Assembly (NCBI GenBank): GCA_021151805.1
Contig: JAGKWN010000003.1
Location: 1-64,000, forward strand
DNA length: 64,000 bases
Reading direction: 5' to 3'
DNA from: Cytophagaceae bacterium
Lineage (GTDB): Bacteria > Bacteroidota > Bacteroidia > Cytophagales > Cytophagaceae
The notes beneath the pieces are model-generated. The model was not told the DNA's origin. It searched no databases and was given only the letters and a program-made list of their open reading frames with translations. The translations under genes were made by a program, and so were the position numbers. Shown here piece after piece: positions 14,396 to 24,046 of the stretch; position 1 is the stretch's first letter; every line of letters begins with the position of its first letter.

Positions 14396-17365
14396 TTATT
14401 CCCTGTAATTCAGGATAGATTTATAGATAACCGTTTGAATCTGAGTTCGAATGCCATCTTTGATGAGGCGGGTATTATTGGCATCGGGATAGACACGGTT
14501 TGAAAGGAAAATATAAACTAGTTCCTGGTCCGGGTCAACCCAGGCACAGGTGCCGGTAAAGCCAGTATGTCCATAGGTAGATGCAGAAACAAGGTAAGAA
14601 CATGGTCCACCGCTGGTTTGCTGCGGTTTATCCCAACCCAGCCCGCGGCGGTTACGCGAAGTCTGCTGCTGACCGAAAAGTTTTATGGTTTCGGGTAACA
14701 GAAAACGGTAATCACCATAATACCCCATTTGCAGATTCATCTGCATAATAGTTGCCAGGTCTTCGGCATTGGAGAAGATACCTGCGTGGCCGCCGACACC
14801 GCCCAAAAGTGCTGCACCCGGATCGTGCACCGTTCCGGTAACAAGGCTTTTTCTGAAATATTTATCCTGTTCGGTAGGTGTAATACGAGCAGCATCTACG
14901 CCGTTTTGCAGTGGGTTATAGTAAAGATTCTGCAGGCACATCGGATCATAGAAATTCTGCTTAAGGAAATCTTCCAGTGGCTGTCCCAGCTGACTTTCTG
15001 CAAGTCTCTTCATGATATAGAAACCTAGGTCGCTGTACACATAATTGTATGGCAAAAGCTTCCTGCCTTTTTTCGGCTGCGGCATCATGGAAGATTCTAC
15101 TGTCCATTTCCAAAGCGAATCTTCCATGGAGGCAATGCTGTACAAGCCAGGAACAACCATGTTTGGAAAGCTGTCGCTCTGTATGCTTCTGTAATACTTC
15201 GGACTGAAGTTGGTGCTATCCATGGTTCTGCGCCAGTGCGGCAGGAAAGGCTGCAGGCCGGCCTGGTGCAGCAGGATGTCACGGATGATCAGGTCTTCTT
15301 TATTCGTGCCAATCAGATCAGGCAGGTAAACAGAAATTTTATAATTCAGGTTGATCAAACCACGTTCTTCTAAGAACATTACCGCTTGCAGCGTGCCCGC
15401 AACTTTCGTTACCGAAGCAATGTCGTAAAGTGTGGTAGAAGTAACCGGTGTCTTTTTATCGTATGTGAAATAGCCAAATGATTTATTGTAGATGATAGCG
15501 CCTTTCTTAGCAACCAACACCTGGCATCCAGGCATGGCACCTTCTTTCATGGCATGCATTACGATTGTATCGATGCGGGCAAGCGTCTTGCTGTCCATGC
15601 GCAGGTTTTCCGGAAAGTCGTAGCGGAAGCGCATGCCGCCGGCAGTTATTGCAATACCTGTATTCAGTTTCAGTTCTGCATTTACAGTAACGGGTAATTT
15701 CCCGTTTGCATCAATGCTACCAAACAACAGCTGGGGAATCAGTTCATGTGTAAAGGCATTGTCTTCATTCGCACAGACCAACTGTTTGGATTCGCTGAAA
15801 TACTTTAAAGAATACGGAATCCCGAAATCAACCACAACAACTTTGGGATGTACCTCCTGTAGTTTTTGTATGAATGTTTTGGTTGAAGTGCTGATGCCAT
15901 AGGTTTTTGTATTGTATGAATTCACCTGGTGTACACCAACGACAAGCACTTCGTATTTTTTTAACTTATTAACCAATGAAGTGATTGCGGTATCAGCAAT
16001 ATTTTTGTCTATGGAATAGTGGTCGAAATGCGCATACTTCGAGAGTGTTTGCTGGAAAATATTTTCAACGCCATTGTAGGAAATAGAAATGGATGCAAAC
16101 GAAGTGGTGTCAATATTTTTAAATGGAACAAGTCGTGTGTCGTTTTTAACAACCGTTACCGCCTGCCGGTAGAGGTTGTGTATAACGGCTTTTGCAGTCT
16201 GGTTATTTAAATCGTTGTATAAATTTTCAGTTTCAATTTTTTTCAGGGTATTTAGTCCGGCCCAGTATTTGGCCATCAATATTTTCTTTACGCGTGCACG
16301 GATATCTTCAATCGCGATGTCTTTATCATTAACGGCTTTCAGAATTTTTTTAATGGCAAGCGGGACGTTTTCAGCGAACAGCAACACATCATTACCGGCC
16401 AGCAGTGCTTTTACATCTACTTCTCCGGGTTTGTACAAACTGCTTACGCCTTTCATATTCAAGGCGTCGGTAAAGATCAGTCCGCGGAAGCCAAGTTCAT
16501 TTTTCAGCAGGTCTGTTACAATAGGTTTAGAAAGCGTTGCTGCTTTGGTTACACTATTATCGAGAGCAGGCACATTGATATGACCTACAATAATGCTCGC
16601 AACACCAGAGTCGACCAGTTGTCTGAACGGATAGAACTCCAGCTCATCAAGCTCTGCTCTGCTGCGGTTGATTACAGGTAGAGAGTGGTGGGAGTCTGCA
16701 TCGGTATCGCCATGACCCGGGAAGTGTTTGGCATTGGCCATTACACGTACAGACTGCATACCTTTCATATAAGCAATACCTTTTTTAGCAACATTGTATT
16801 TGTCTTCACCAAAAGAACGGATGCCAATCACCGGATTGTCTGCATTACTGTTGATGTCGATCACCGGAGCAAAATTGATGTGTACACCCAGGCGCTGGCA
16901 CTGTCTGCCGATCTCTACGCCCATTCTGTATACCGCATTGTTATCCTGTATCGCGCCAAGGGTCATTTGTTTCGGGAAATTCAATGTGCTATCCAGACGC
17001 ATGCCCAAGCCCCATTCGGCATCCATGGCAACAAACAACGGAACTTTACTGATGGCTTGGTAACGATTGGTCAAATGTGCCTGGCGCACGGGGCCTCCCT
17101 GAAAAAATATCACGCCACCGATACCATTGTTTTTGATCAGGTCCTCAATTTCTTTCGTATGGCTTTCTGGTTTGTTGGAATACGCTGCAATCATGAACAG
17201 CTGGCCAAGCGCCTGCTCATCACTCATGGTGCCAAGAACACTATCCGCCCAGGCTTCTGCACCGGTTACTTTAAAAGGTTCAGGCTTCTCCCATGTTGCC
17301 GCACCTGCAATAAAAATCAGAATAACAGAAAGTAAACCAACAAATATTAAATATTTTTTATTCAT
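14396..17365 (-). CDS. GH3 beta-N-acetylhexosaminidase fused to a beta-lactamase-type serine hydrolase
   Basis: At 989 residues this is two enzymes in one. Residues about 40-560 are a NagZ-type GH3 glycosidase with KHFPGHGDTDADSHHSLPV at 213-231 and TDALNMKG around Asp300. Residues about 600-985 are a class C beta-lactamase/DD-peptidase fold with SVTK (651-654), YSD (777-779) and HTGFTGT (933-939). An N-terminal membrane segment or signal peptide precedes them. The start was set at MNKKYLIF because it opens directly into the signal; an upstream frame adds 26 unlikely residues. The pairing suggests peptidoglycan turnover in the periplasm: removing GlcNAc and acting on peptides or esters. Such fusions are known in Bacteroidota. 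Confidence 0.92.
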   Translation of the reverse strand: MNKKYLIFVGLLSVILIFIAGAATWEKPEPFKVTGAEAWADSVLGTMSDEQALGQLFMIAAYSNKPESHTKEIEDLIKNNGIGGVIFFQGGPVRQAHLTNRYQAISKVPLFVAMDAEWGLGMRLDSTLNFPKQMTLGAIQDNNAVYRMGVEIGRQCQRLGVHINFAPVIDINSNADNPVIGIRSFGEDKYNVAKKGIAYMKGMQSVRVMANAKHFPGHGDTDADSHHSLPVINRSRAELDELEFYPFRQLVDSGVASIIVGHINVPALDNSVTKAATLSKPIVTDLLKNELGFRGLIFTDALNMKGVSSLYKPGEVDVKALLAGNDVLLFAENVPLAIKKILKAVNDKDIAIEDIRARVKKILMAKYWAGLNTLKKIETENLYNDLNNQTAKAVIHNLYRQAVTVVKNDTRLVPFKNIDTTSFASISISYNGVENIFQQTLSKYAHFDHYSIDKNIADTAITSLVNKLKKYEVLVVGVHQVNSYNTKTYGISTSTKTFIQKLQEVHPKVVVVDFGIPYSLKYFSESKQLVCANEDNAFTHELIPQLLFGSIDANGKLPVTVNAELKLNTGIAITAGGMRFRYDFPENLRMDSKTLARIDTIVMHAMKEGAMPGCQVLVAKKGAIIYNKSFGYFTYDKKTPVTSTTLYDIASVTKVAGTLQAVMFLEERGLINLNYKISVYLPDLIGTNKEDLIIRDILLHQAGLQPFLPHWRRTMDSTNFSPKYYRSIQSDSFPNMVVPGLYSIASMEDSLWKWTVESSMMPQPKKGRKLLPYNYVYSDLGFYIMKRLAESQLGQPLEDFLKQNFYDPMCLQNLYYNPLQNGVDAARITPTEQDKYFRKSLVTGTVHDPGAALLGGVGGHAGIFSNAEDLATIMQMNLQMGYYGDYRFLLPETIKLFGQQQTSRNRRGLGWDKPQQTSGGPCSYLVSASTYGHTGFTGTCAWVDPDQELVYIFLSNRVYPDANNTRLIKDGIRTQIQTVIYKSILNYRE

Positions 17366-17621
17366 TAAATTATAGAAAGCAATTGTGACAAATTGTGTAA
17401 ATGTTTGATTTACTAACCAATAGTGAACGTATACGCAGTACAATTTACATCATTCATTGTAATGTTACCAATTTGGTGGATAACCTGTGGGTAGTCTCAT
17501 TAAAATGTGAAGTAATTTAGAGGAAATAACACTAAAATAAGAACGAAGAAACCTACTGCAATATTGAGGCCAAGGTGGATAAAGCTTGACTAAATTGCAG
17601 ACGATTCTTCACACCCTTTCT

Positions 17622-19460
17622 ATGTCAGATATCATCCGTTTATTGCCAGACAACATTGCAAACCAGATCGCAGCCGGTGAAGTCGTTCAGCGCCCCGCTT
17701 CTGTTGTAAAGGAATTGCTTGAAAATTCCGTTGATGCCGGCAGTACAAGTGTACAATTGATTGTTAAAGATGCCGGCAAGCAGCTTGTGCAGGTGATTGA
17801 CAATGGTAAAGGCATGAGTGATAGCGATGCACGTTTGTGTTTTGAACGCCACGCTACTTCCAAAATCCGTAGCGCAGATGATCTGTTTGCGATACGTACG
17901 TTTGGCTTCAGAGGAGAGGCTATGGCTTCAATTGCTTCAGTTGCACAAGTTGAAATGAAAACGAAGCAACCTGAAAATGAATTGGGCACATTGATACGCA
18001 TTGAAGGTTCTTCCATTCTGGTGCATGAACAGACTGCATACCCGCAGGGAACTTCTATTTCTGTAAAGAATTTATTTTATAATGTGCCGGCGCGCCGCAA
18101 TTTCCTGAAATCAAATTCGGTTGAAATGCGCCACATCATGGATGAGTTTGTGCGTATTGCACTAGCCCATCCGGAAGTTGCTTTCTCGTTTTATCACAAC
18201 GATCTTGAACTGTTCAATTTACCGGAAGAGACGTTGAGTAAACGTGCGGTTTCCCTGTTGGGCGGCAGTTACCGCGAGCAATTGATTCCATGCAAGGAAG
18301 AAACAGATTTCATTACCATTTCAGGTTATATCGGAAAACCGGAGAGTGCACGTAAAACACGCGGCGATCAGTTTTTCTTTGTCAATAACCGCTACATCCG
18401 AAGCAATTATCTGCACCATGCGGTGATGCATGCATTTGAAGAATTGATTCCCACAGATTCTTTTCCTTTTTATATTCTGTTTATCGAAATCGATCCGTCG
18501 CATATTGATGTAAATGTGCACCCGACAAAAACAGAAATAAAATTCGACGACGAAAAAACCGTATATGCAATTATAAAGGCTTGTGTGAAACGTTCTTTGG
18601 GCACACACAACATCATGCCTTCCCTGGATTTTGATTACAACGTAAATGTTTCGGGATTTACAGGTATGGGTTTCGAACAACAAAATGACCGGAGTGAGCG
18701 TACAACACCTTCATTCACGCCGAAAACATTTTCGTCTTCGGATCATGTACAAAAATCAAATCAATCAAATTGGGAACGTATGTATAGCGGGTTAGAAAAC
18801 AACAGGGAAGAAGTTTACCAGGAATCGATTAAAATGTTCAGCTCCATTAATGGCACTGAAGAAGATAAGCAGTTAAACAAAGATTTGTTGTATACAGAAA
18901 ACACATCCACGTTTCAGCTGCATCAGAAATACATTGTTACACAGGTTAAATCAGGCGTGTTGCTGGTAGATCAGCAGGCTGCACATGAACGTATCCTGTT
19001 TGAAAAATACATGAACATGCTGCAGAATAAATTCGGCAGCTCACAGCAGTTTTTGTTCCCCCAGACATTGGAATTGAGTGCCGCAGATTTTGCTATGGTG
19101 ATTGAAATGGAAGACGATATCCGCAAGCTGGGTTTTGTGTTTAGCATTTTCAGCAATACAACCATTGTAGTAAACGGCGTACCGTCTGATGTAAAAGGCG
19201 GAAATGAAAAAGGTTTGTTTGAAGGACTGATCGAGCAGTTTAAGCAGAACAGAACTGACTATAAAATCGACAGACAAGAGAACCTGGCAAGGGCACTTGC
19301 AAAACGGTCTGCCATCCGCGCTGGTAATAAATTGACACTCATTGAAATGAACTCCATGATTGATCAATTGTTTGCCTGTAAAACACCAAACTATGCACCC
19401 GACGGAAATTTAACGGTGGTGATGCTTGACATGGATAAAATTGGCAGATTGTTTATGTAA
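17622..19460 (+). CDS. mutL: DNA mismatch repair protein MutL
   Basis: MutL links mismatch recognition to strand removal. The 612-residue protein starts MSDIIRLLPDNIANQIAAGE; the GHKL ATPase motifs follow: ELLENSVDAG, DNGKGM, and GFRGEAMASI. A variable linker (about 340-440) leads to the C-terminal dimer domain. The start is the ATG giving the normal MutL N-terminus; a TTG 36 bases upstream is in frame but adds residues not seen in the family. In the C-terminal domain DQQAAHERILFE keeps most of the endonuclease motif, but the later zinc-site motifs are altered (see findings). Confidence 0.96.
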   Translation: MSDIIRLLPDNIANQIAAGEVVQRPASVVKELLENSVDAGSTSVQLIVKDAGKQLVQVIDNGKGMSDSDARLCFERHATSKIRSADDLFAIRTFGFRGEAMASIASVAQVEMKTKQPENELGTLIRIEGSSILVHEQTAYPQGTSISVKNLFYNVPARRNFLKSNSVEMRHIMDEFVRIALAHPEVAFSFYHNDLELFNLPEETLSKRAVSLLGGSYREQLIPCKEETDFITISGYIGKPESARKTRGDQFFFVNNRYIRSNYLHHAVMHAFEELIPTDSFPFYILFIEIDPSHIDVNVHPTKTEIKFDDEKTVYAIIKACVKRSLGTHNIMPSLDFDYNVNVSGFTGMGFEQQNDRSERTTPSFTPKTFSSSDHVQKSNQSNWERMYSGLENNREEVYQESIKMFSSINGTEEDKQLNKDLLYTENTSTFQLHQKYIVTQVKSGVLLVDQQAAHERILFEKYMNMLQNKFGSSQQFLFPQTLELSAADFAMVIEMEDDIRKLGFVFSIFSNTTIVVNGVPSDVKGGNEKGLFEGLIEQFKQNRTDYKIDRQENLARALAKRSAIRAGNKLTLIEMNSMIDQLFACKTPNYAPDGNLTVVMLDMDKIGRLFM

Positions 19461-19477
19461 TTTTTTATCTTGCAGTT

Positions 19478-20266
19478 ATGAATTTAGGCCTGACACCTTT
19501 TGTACAAAGACTGATCATAATCAATATCGTCTTTTTTCTGGCAACAACCTTCTTAGCGGGCAAGGTAGATCTTTATAATATTCTGGGTCTGCATGGTCTT
19601 TACTCAGACCATCTTGCACCATACCAATTTGTAAGCTACATGTTTATGCATGCAGATTTTACGCATTTGCTGGGAAATATGATTGGGTTGGTTCTTTTCG
19701 GAAGACTGCTGGAAATATTTCTGGGTCCGAAAAAGTTTTTGATCCTCTATTTTGTTTGCGGAATCGGTGCAGGCTTTTTGTATTGGGCATTGAATTCGTA
19801 CGAAGTATCAAAGGTGCGCCAGGATACAATTGAATACATGGCAGATCCGAGTCCGGATGCATTTAATACATTCATCAATTCGTATTATTCCAATGGTTAC
19901 GAAAAATTCGCAGAATTTATTGATGTCTATTCCGAACATCCTGACAATGCTGCGCTTATTGCACAATCAAAGACTTGGGCAAGTCAAATTTCATACGGAC
20001 AGGCAAACATTCCGTTGATAGGCGCGTCAGGGGCCGTGTTCGGGATATTAATGGCAATGGCACTGTTATTTCCCAATACAGAAATTAATATATTCATTCC
20101 CGTTAAAGTAAAATATCTGGCAACCATTTATGGGTTGTATGAGATTTATTCGTTATACGAAAACAGGCAGGGCGACGATGTTGCACACTTTGCGCACCTG
20201 GCTGGTATGATATTCGCATTTATTCTCGTTAGATATTGGAAGACTAACAGAAATTCTTTTTATTAG
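19478..20266 (+). CDS. Rhomboid family intramembrane serine protease, with a long insertion
   Basis: A 262-residue polytopic membrane protein of the rhomboid family. Catalytic Ser184 lies in GASG (182-185) and catalytic His240 in AHFAHLAG. The HADFTHLLGN loop at 58-67 is the usual rhomboid motif. Between the third and fourth membrane segments (about residues 108-178) there is an extra soluble stretch of some 65 residues, not part of the minimal rhomboid fold. It precedes a second rhomboid by 5 bases; the two probably form an operon with the enoyl-CoA hydratase after them. Substrates unknown. Confidence 0.92.
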   Translation: MNLGLTPFVQRLIIINIVFFLATTFLAGKVDLYNILGLHGLYSDHLAPYQFVSYMFMHADFTHLLGNMIGLVLFGRLLEIFLGPKKFLILYFVCGIGAGFLYWALNSYEVSKVRQDTIEYMADPSPDAFNTFINSYYSNGYEKFAEFIDVYSEHPDNAALIAQSKTWASQISYGQANIPLIGASGAVFGILMAMALLFPNTEINIFIPVKVKYLATIYGLYEIYSLYENRQGDDVAHFAHLAGMIFAFILVRYWKTNRNSFY

Positions 20267-20271
20267 TATAT

Positions 20272-21177
20272 ATGAGTTTAGTCAAAGACATAAAAGATCA
20301 GTTCCGGATGCAGGATAATGCGTTGGTCAAAATTATCCTGATCAATGTGATGGTTTATGTCGTTGATTGCCTGATCTGGGTGATTTCTGAGTTCAGAGCA
20401 TCAGATGCTGAACGTATGACTGGCACTACATTATTTAACACAATACAATATTACCAGGCAGCATCTTCCAATTTTCTGGAAACACTGTACAAACCCTGGA
20501 CAATCATTACTTACGCTTTCTCCCACGACACACCTTCGCCTTTTCATATTTTCTTTAATATGCTCGGCCTGTATTGGTTTGGCGGGCTTATCCGTGAATT
20601 CATCGGCAGCAGAAGATTAATCAGTTTATATGTGATTGGTGCATTGGCTGGTGTATTTATGTATCTGGCGTGTTATAATCTTATTCCATATTATATAAAC
20701 CGCCCTTCAGGAATTCTGGTTGGTGCGAGTGCCAGTGTACTGGCAGCTGTAGTAGGCGCGGCAACACTACTACCGCATTACCGCTTTCATCTGATCTTTA
20801 TTGGTCCGGTAAAAATTACCTATATCGCAGCATTTTATGTGCTGATGTCAATCATTGGTACGGTGCAATGGAATGCAGGCGGTAATATCGCACACATTGG
20901 CGGCGCGCTTTCCGGTTATATATTCATTACCTTATTGAAAAAAGGAACTGATATCGGTAAGCCGATCAATGGCAGCATTGATTTTATCCGTTCACTTTTT
21001 TCAAAGAAGCGCAACGTGCGCATGACTTTTTTTAATACTTCTACCCCAACCGTTGACGAGCACTATACGCCTAATCAACAGGAAATCGATACCATTCTTG
21101 ATAAAATATCTCGCTCTGGTTATGAAAGCTTAACCAAAGAAGAGAAACAAAAATTGTTTAAAGCAAGCCAGAAATAA
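20272..21177 (+). CDS. Rhomboid family protease with a C-terminal cytosolic tail
   Basis: A 301-residue rhomboid. The serine motif reads GASAS (151-155, Ser153) where the first rhomboid has GASG, and the histidine is His208 in IAHIGGALSG. About 70 residues follow the last membrane segment, ending in a DUF6576-like helix (DTILDKISRSGYESLTKEE) found at the end of many Bacteroidota rhomboids. It ends in TAATG, overlapping the hydratase start by one base. Function and substrate are unknown; the tandem arrangement suggests related but divided roles. Confidence 0.9.
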   Translation: MSLVKDIKDQFRMQDNALVKIILINVMVYVVDCLIWVISEFRASDAERMTGTTLFNTIQYYQAASSNFLETLYKPWTIITYAFSHDTPSPFHIFFNMLGLYWFGGLIREFIGSRRLISLYVIGALAGVFMYLACYNLIPYYINRPSGILVGASASVLAAVVGAATLLPHYRFHLIFIGPVKITYIAAFYVLMSIIGTVQWNAGGNIAHIGGALSGYIFITLLKKGTDIGKPINGSIDFIRSLFSKKRNVRMTFFNTSTPTVDEHYTPNQQEIDTILDKISRSGYESLTKEEKQKLFKASQK

Positions 21178-21962
21178 TGGGAGAGATTGCATCTTTATTG
21201 GATGTCCGCAATGAAGGCGGCATATTAATCATAACATTAAATCGTCCGGATAAATTAAATGCTTTAAACAGAGCATTATTAAAAGAACTGGATGAACAGA
21301 TTGAGTTTGCTTACAGCTCAGATGCTGTAAAAGGAATTATTATAACAGGCTCCGGGGCGAAGGCATTTGCAGCAGGAGCAGATATCAGCGAATTTTCAGC
21401 ACTGCAGCCACATGAAGCACAACTCCTTTCTCAGGAAGGGCAATTAATATTTGAAAAAATAGATAAACTTACCAAGCCTGTTATTGCAGCTGTAAATGGT
21501 TTTGCACTGGGCGGTGGTTTTGAACTGGCATTGGCATGTCACATCCGCATTGCGTCTGATAATGCAAAGTTCGGCCTGCCTGAATCTACATTAGGTTTAC
21601 TGCCTGGTTACGGCGGCACACAACGTTTGCCTCAAATCATCGGCAAAGGTCGTGCGCTTGAAATGATGCTTACTGCTGATCATACAACCGCGCAAACAGC
21701 TTTGAGCTGGGGATTGGTAAATGCCGTTACCACACAGGAAGAATTGCTGCCGGCAAGCATTGCCATGCTGCAGAAGTTCTTTACAAAAGCTCCAACATCC
21801 ATTCAGGAAATATTGCGCTGCACCCATTTAGCGCTCGAGACTTCCGGTACATCATTCCTGCAGGAATCAAAATCATTTGGCCGCTGTGCAGGCACAGAAG
21901 ATTTTAAAGAAGGCGTTCATGCTTTCATGGAAAAACGTAAGGCCAGCTTCACAGGCAAATAA
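21177..21962 (+). CDS. Enoyl-CoA hydratase/isomerase
   Basis: A 261-residue crotonase-fold enzyme. The oxyanion-hole region AFAAGADISEF and the second conserved block GFALGGGFELALACHIRIA are followed by FGLPESTLGLLPGYGGTQRL; the two catalytic glutamates of hydratases lie in GGFELALAC and in LPEST. It should add water to 2-enoyl-CoA in fatty acid or short-acid breakdown. The start codon shares one base with the rhomboid stop; 3 bases separate it from the flippase gene. Confidence 0.93.
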   Translation: MGEIASLLDVRNEGGILIITLNRPDKLNALNRALLKELDEQIEFAYSSDAVKGIIITGSGAKAFAAGADISEFSALQPHEAQLLSQEGQLIFEKIDKLTKPVIAAVNGFALGGGFELALACHIRIASDNAKFGLPESTLGLLPGYGGTQRLPQIIGKGRALEMMLTADHTTAQTALSWGLVNAVTTQEELLPASIAMLQKFFTKAPTSIQEILRCTHLALETSGTSFLQESKSFGRCAGTEDFKEGVHAFMEKRKASFTGK

Positions 21963-21965
21963 TTC

Positions 21966-23489
21966 ATGTCTTTACTTAAGAAATTAGCTGGGCAAACAGC
22001 TTTGTACGGGTTGAGCAGTATGGTTGGCCGGGCAATCAACTTCTTGTTGGTACCTGTTTATACAAGTCTGCTATTACCCGCGGAATACGGCATTGTTACG
22101 GAGTTGTATACATACGCAGCCTTCTTAAATATCCTGTATCTGTTTGGAATGGAAACTACCTATTTCCGCTTTGCAAATAAAGAAGGTGCCGATGAACTGC
22201 ATATTTTCAATCATGTAAATACGCAGGTTCTATTTGGGAGTGGCCTCATCTCTTTGCTGATTGTATTCTTTGCGCCCAACATTGCAGCTTATTTAAATGT
22301 TGGTAATAGTGTAAACCGCATCGATGATTATATTTATTATATCTGGTACATTGTTTTAATCCTGTTTACTGACGCTGCATTGGCAATTGCTTTTGCACGA
22401 CTGCGATTGCAGAACAAAGCCTTCTGGTTTGCTTCGGTCAAGCTGATGAACATCTTCCTGACCGTATTGTTTAATGTGATCCTGCTGTGGGGCATACCTA
22501 CACTGCTTGATTCTACATATACTTCAGCAGGCGTAAAGAAAAGTATTTTAACATGGTATGATCCGAATGATCTGGTGTCGTACATATTTATTTCGAACTT
22601 ACTTGCAAACCTCCTGCAACTTCCGTTCTTGTTGAAAGTATTCAAAGGCTTTGCGTTTGTGTGGGATAGCTATTTATACAAACCCATGCTTGTGTATGCA
22701 CTCCCGCTAATGGTCATGGGTCTTACAGGGATGATCAATGAAATGCTTGACCGGTTGATTCTGAGAGAGCTGCTGCCTGCCAATTTTTATCCGGGCAGGG
22801 ATAAGCTGCATGCGCTCGGTGTATATGGCGCTTGTTATAAGTTGTCGATGTTCATGACCTTGTCCGTACAGGCGTTCCGTTATGCTGCCGAACCGTTTTT
22901 CTTCAGCCGGGCTGCCGATAAAAATTCACCGCAGCTGTTTGCAGATATCATGAAGTGGTTTGTGTTGGCTTGTCTGCTGATATTTTTAGGCGTATCGCTT
23001 AATATTGATCTGTTCAAACATTTTCTTGGTAATGAGAAATACTGGGAAGGCTTGGGCGTTGTACCTGTTCTGTTATTAGCAAATTTGTTCCTGGGTATGT
23101 ATTACAACCTGGCAGTCTGGTTCAAACTTACCGATCAAACCTATTGGGGGCTTTATATAAGTTTCTTCGGGGCAAGTATAACGATTGCCGGCAATATCAT
23201 TTTTATCCCGATTCTTGGTTACATGGGCGCAGCCTGGGTTACGCTGGCTTGTTATTTTTCAGTAACGGCAGCCAGTTATCTGCTCGGCCATAAATATTAT
23301 CCGATTCCGTATCCAATTGTAAAAATCCTTTGCTGGATCGGAACCGCTTCTTTGCTTGTTTATCTTTCTCATTACTTCCGTACAGCATCAGTTTTGCACA
23401 ATGCATTGATTTTCAATGGCGCTATTGTGATCTGGCTGGCATGGATACTTCTGCTAGAAAATCCAAACATTCGTACCAAAGCCTCATAA
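21966..23489 (+). CDS. Wzx/MATE-type polysaccharide flippase
   Basis: A 507-residue protein with about 12-14 hydrophobic segments and the N-terminal pattern of lipid-linked oligosaccharide flippases (GLSSMVGRAINFLLVPVYTS). It belongs to the MOP superfamily (polysaccharide biosynthesis protein, PF01943/PF13440). It probably moves lipid-linked repeat units or peptidoglycan precursors across the inner membrane. No polysaccharide genes lie directly beside it, so its cargo is open. It follows the hydratase by 3 bases. Confidence 0.87.
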   Translation: MSLLKKLAGQTALYGLSSMVGRAINFLLVPVYTSLLLPAEYGIVTELYTYAAFLNILYLFGMETTYFRFANKEGADELHIFNHVNTQVLFGSGLISLLIVFFAPNIAAYLNVGNSVNRIDDYIYYIWYIVLILFTDAALAIAFARLRLQNKAFWFASVKLMNIFLTVLFNVILLWGIPTLLDSTYTSAGVKKSILTWYDPNDLVSYIFISNLLANLLQLPFLLKVFKGFAFVWDSYLYKPMLVYALPLMVMGLTGMINEMLDRLILRELLPANFYPGRDKLHALGVYGACYKLSMFMTLSVQAFRYAAEPFFFSRAADKNSPQLFADIMKWFVLACLLIFLGVSLNIDLFKHFLGNEKYWEGLGVVPVLLLANLFLGMYYNLAVWFKLTDQTYWGLYISFFGASITIAGNIIFIPILGYMGAAWVTLACYFSVTAASYLLGHKYYPIPYPIVKILCWIGTASLLVYLSHYFRTASVLHNALIFNGAIVIWLAWILLLENPNIRTKAS

Positions 23490-23524
23490 TTTTTTGTAGA
23501 TTTGGAATAGTACAATAAACTGAA

Positions 23525-23962
23525 ATGAGCACATCCATTAAAATTGTAAATAAATCCACCAATCCATTACCGGCTTACCAGACTGAACAGGCTGCTGGTC
23601 TTGATTTAAGTGCAAATCTTTCAGAACCAGTTGTATTACAACCGTTGCAAAGGCAGCTTATTCCTACAGGTCTTTTTATTGAACTTCCAGCAGACACGGA
23701 AGCGCAGATCCGACCGAGAAGCGGTCTGGCTTTTAAACACGGGATCACCGTTCTGAACAGCCCGGGCACAATCGATGCCGATTACAGGGGAGAAGTAAAG
23801 GTTTTATTAATCAATCTTTCGAATGAAGCATTTACTATTCAGCATGGTGAACGGATTGCCCAGATGGTGGTTGCAAAAGTTGAACACGCTGAATTTGTTG
23901 AGGTTCAGGAGTTAGCAGATTCTGCACGTTCAGTTGCCGGATTTGGCAGCACAGGCAAATAA
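23525..23962 (+). CDS. dut: Deoxyuridine 5'-triphosphate nucleotidohydrolase Dut
   Basis: Dut turns dUTP to dUMP and keeps uracil out of DNA. The 145 residues contain the five trimeric dUTPase motifs in order: AAGLDLSANL, RPRSGLAFKHG, the catalytic GTIDADYRGE, ERIAQMVVAK, and the C-terminal GFGSTGK that closes over the active site. Length is normal. It lies 35 bases after the flippase gene, 84 before the nucleotidyltransferase. Confidence 0.97.
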   Translation: MSTSIKIVNKSTNPLPAYQTEQAAGLDLSANLSEPVVLQPLQRQLIPTGLFIELPADTEAQIRPRSGLAFKHGITVLNSPGTIDADYRGEVKVLLINLSNEAFTIQHGERIAQMVVAKVEHAEFVEVQELADSARSVAGFGSTGK

Positions 23963-24046
23963 TAAAAAGGAAACCAAAATCCTGTCTGCACGTACCTTGC
24001 ATAGGATTATTAAAGATATTTTATAACGTTCAAATTAAGAATAAGC

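Noticed and set aside
16685..17335. Long plus-strand open frame inside the GH3 fusion gene
   Set aside because: Antisense to clear catalytic motifs of the GH3 domain; no recognisable protein features.
17366..17443. Upstream extension of the GH3 fusion protein
   Set aside because: Adds 26 residues before a good signal peptide start and has no plausible ribosome-binding context.
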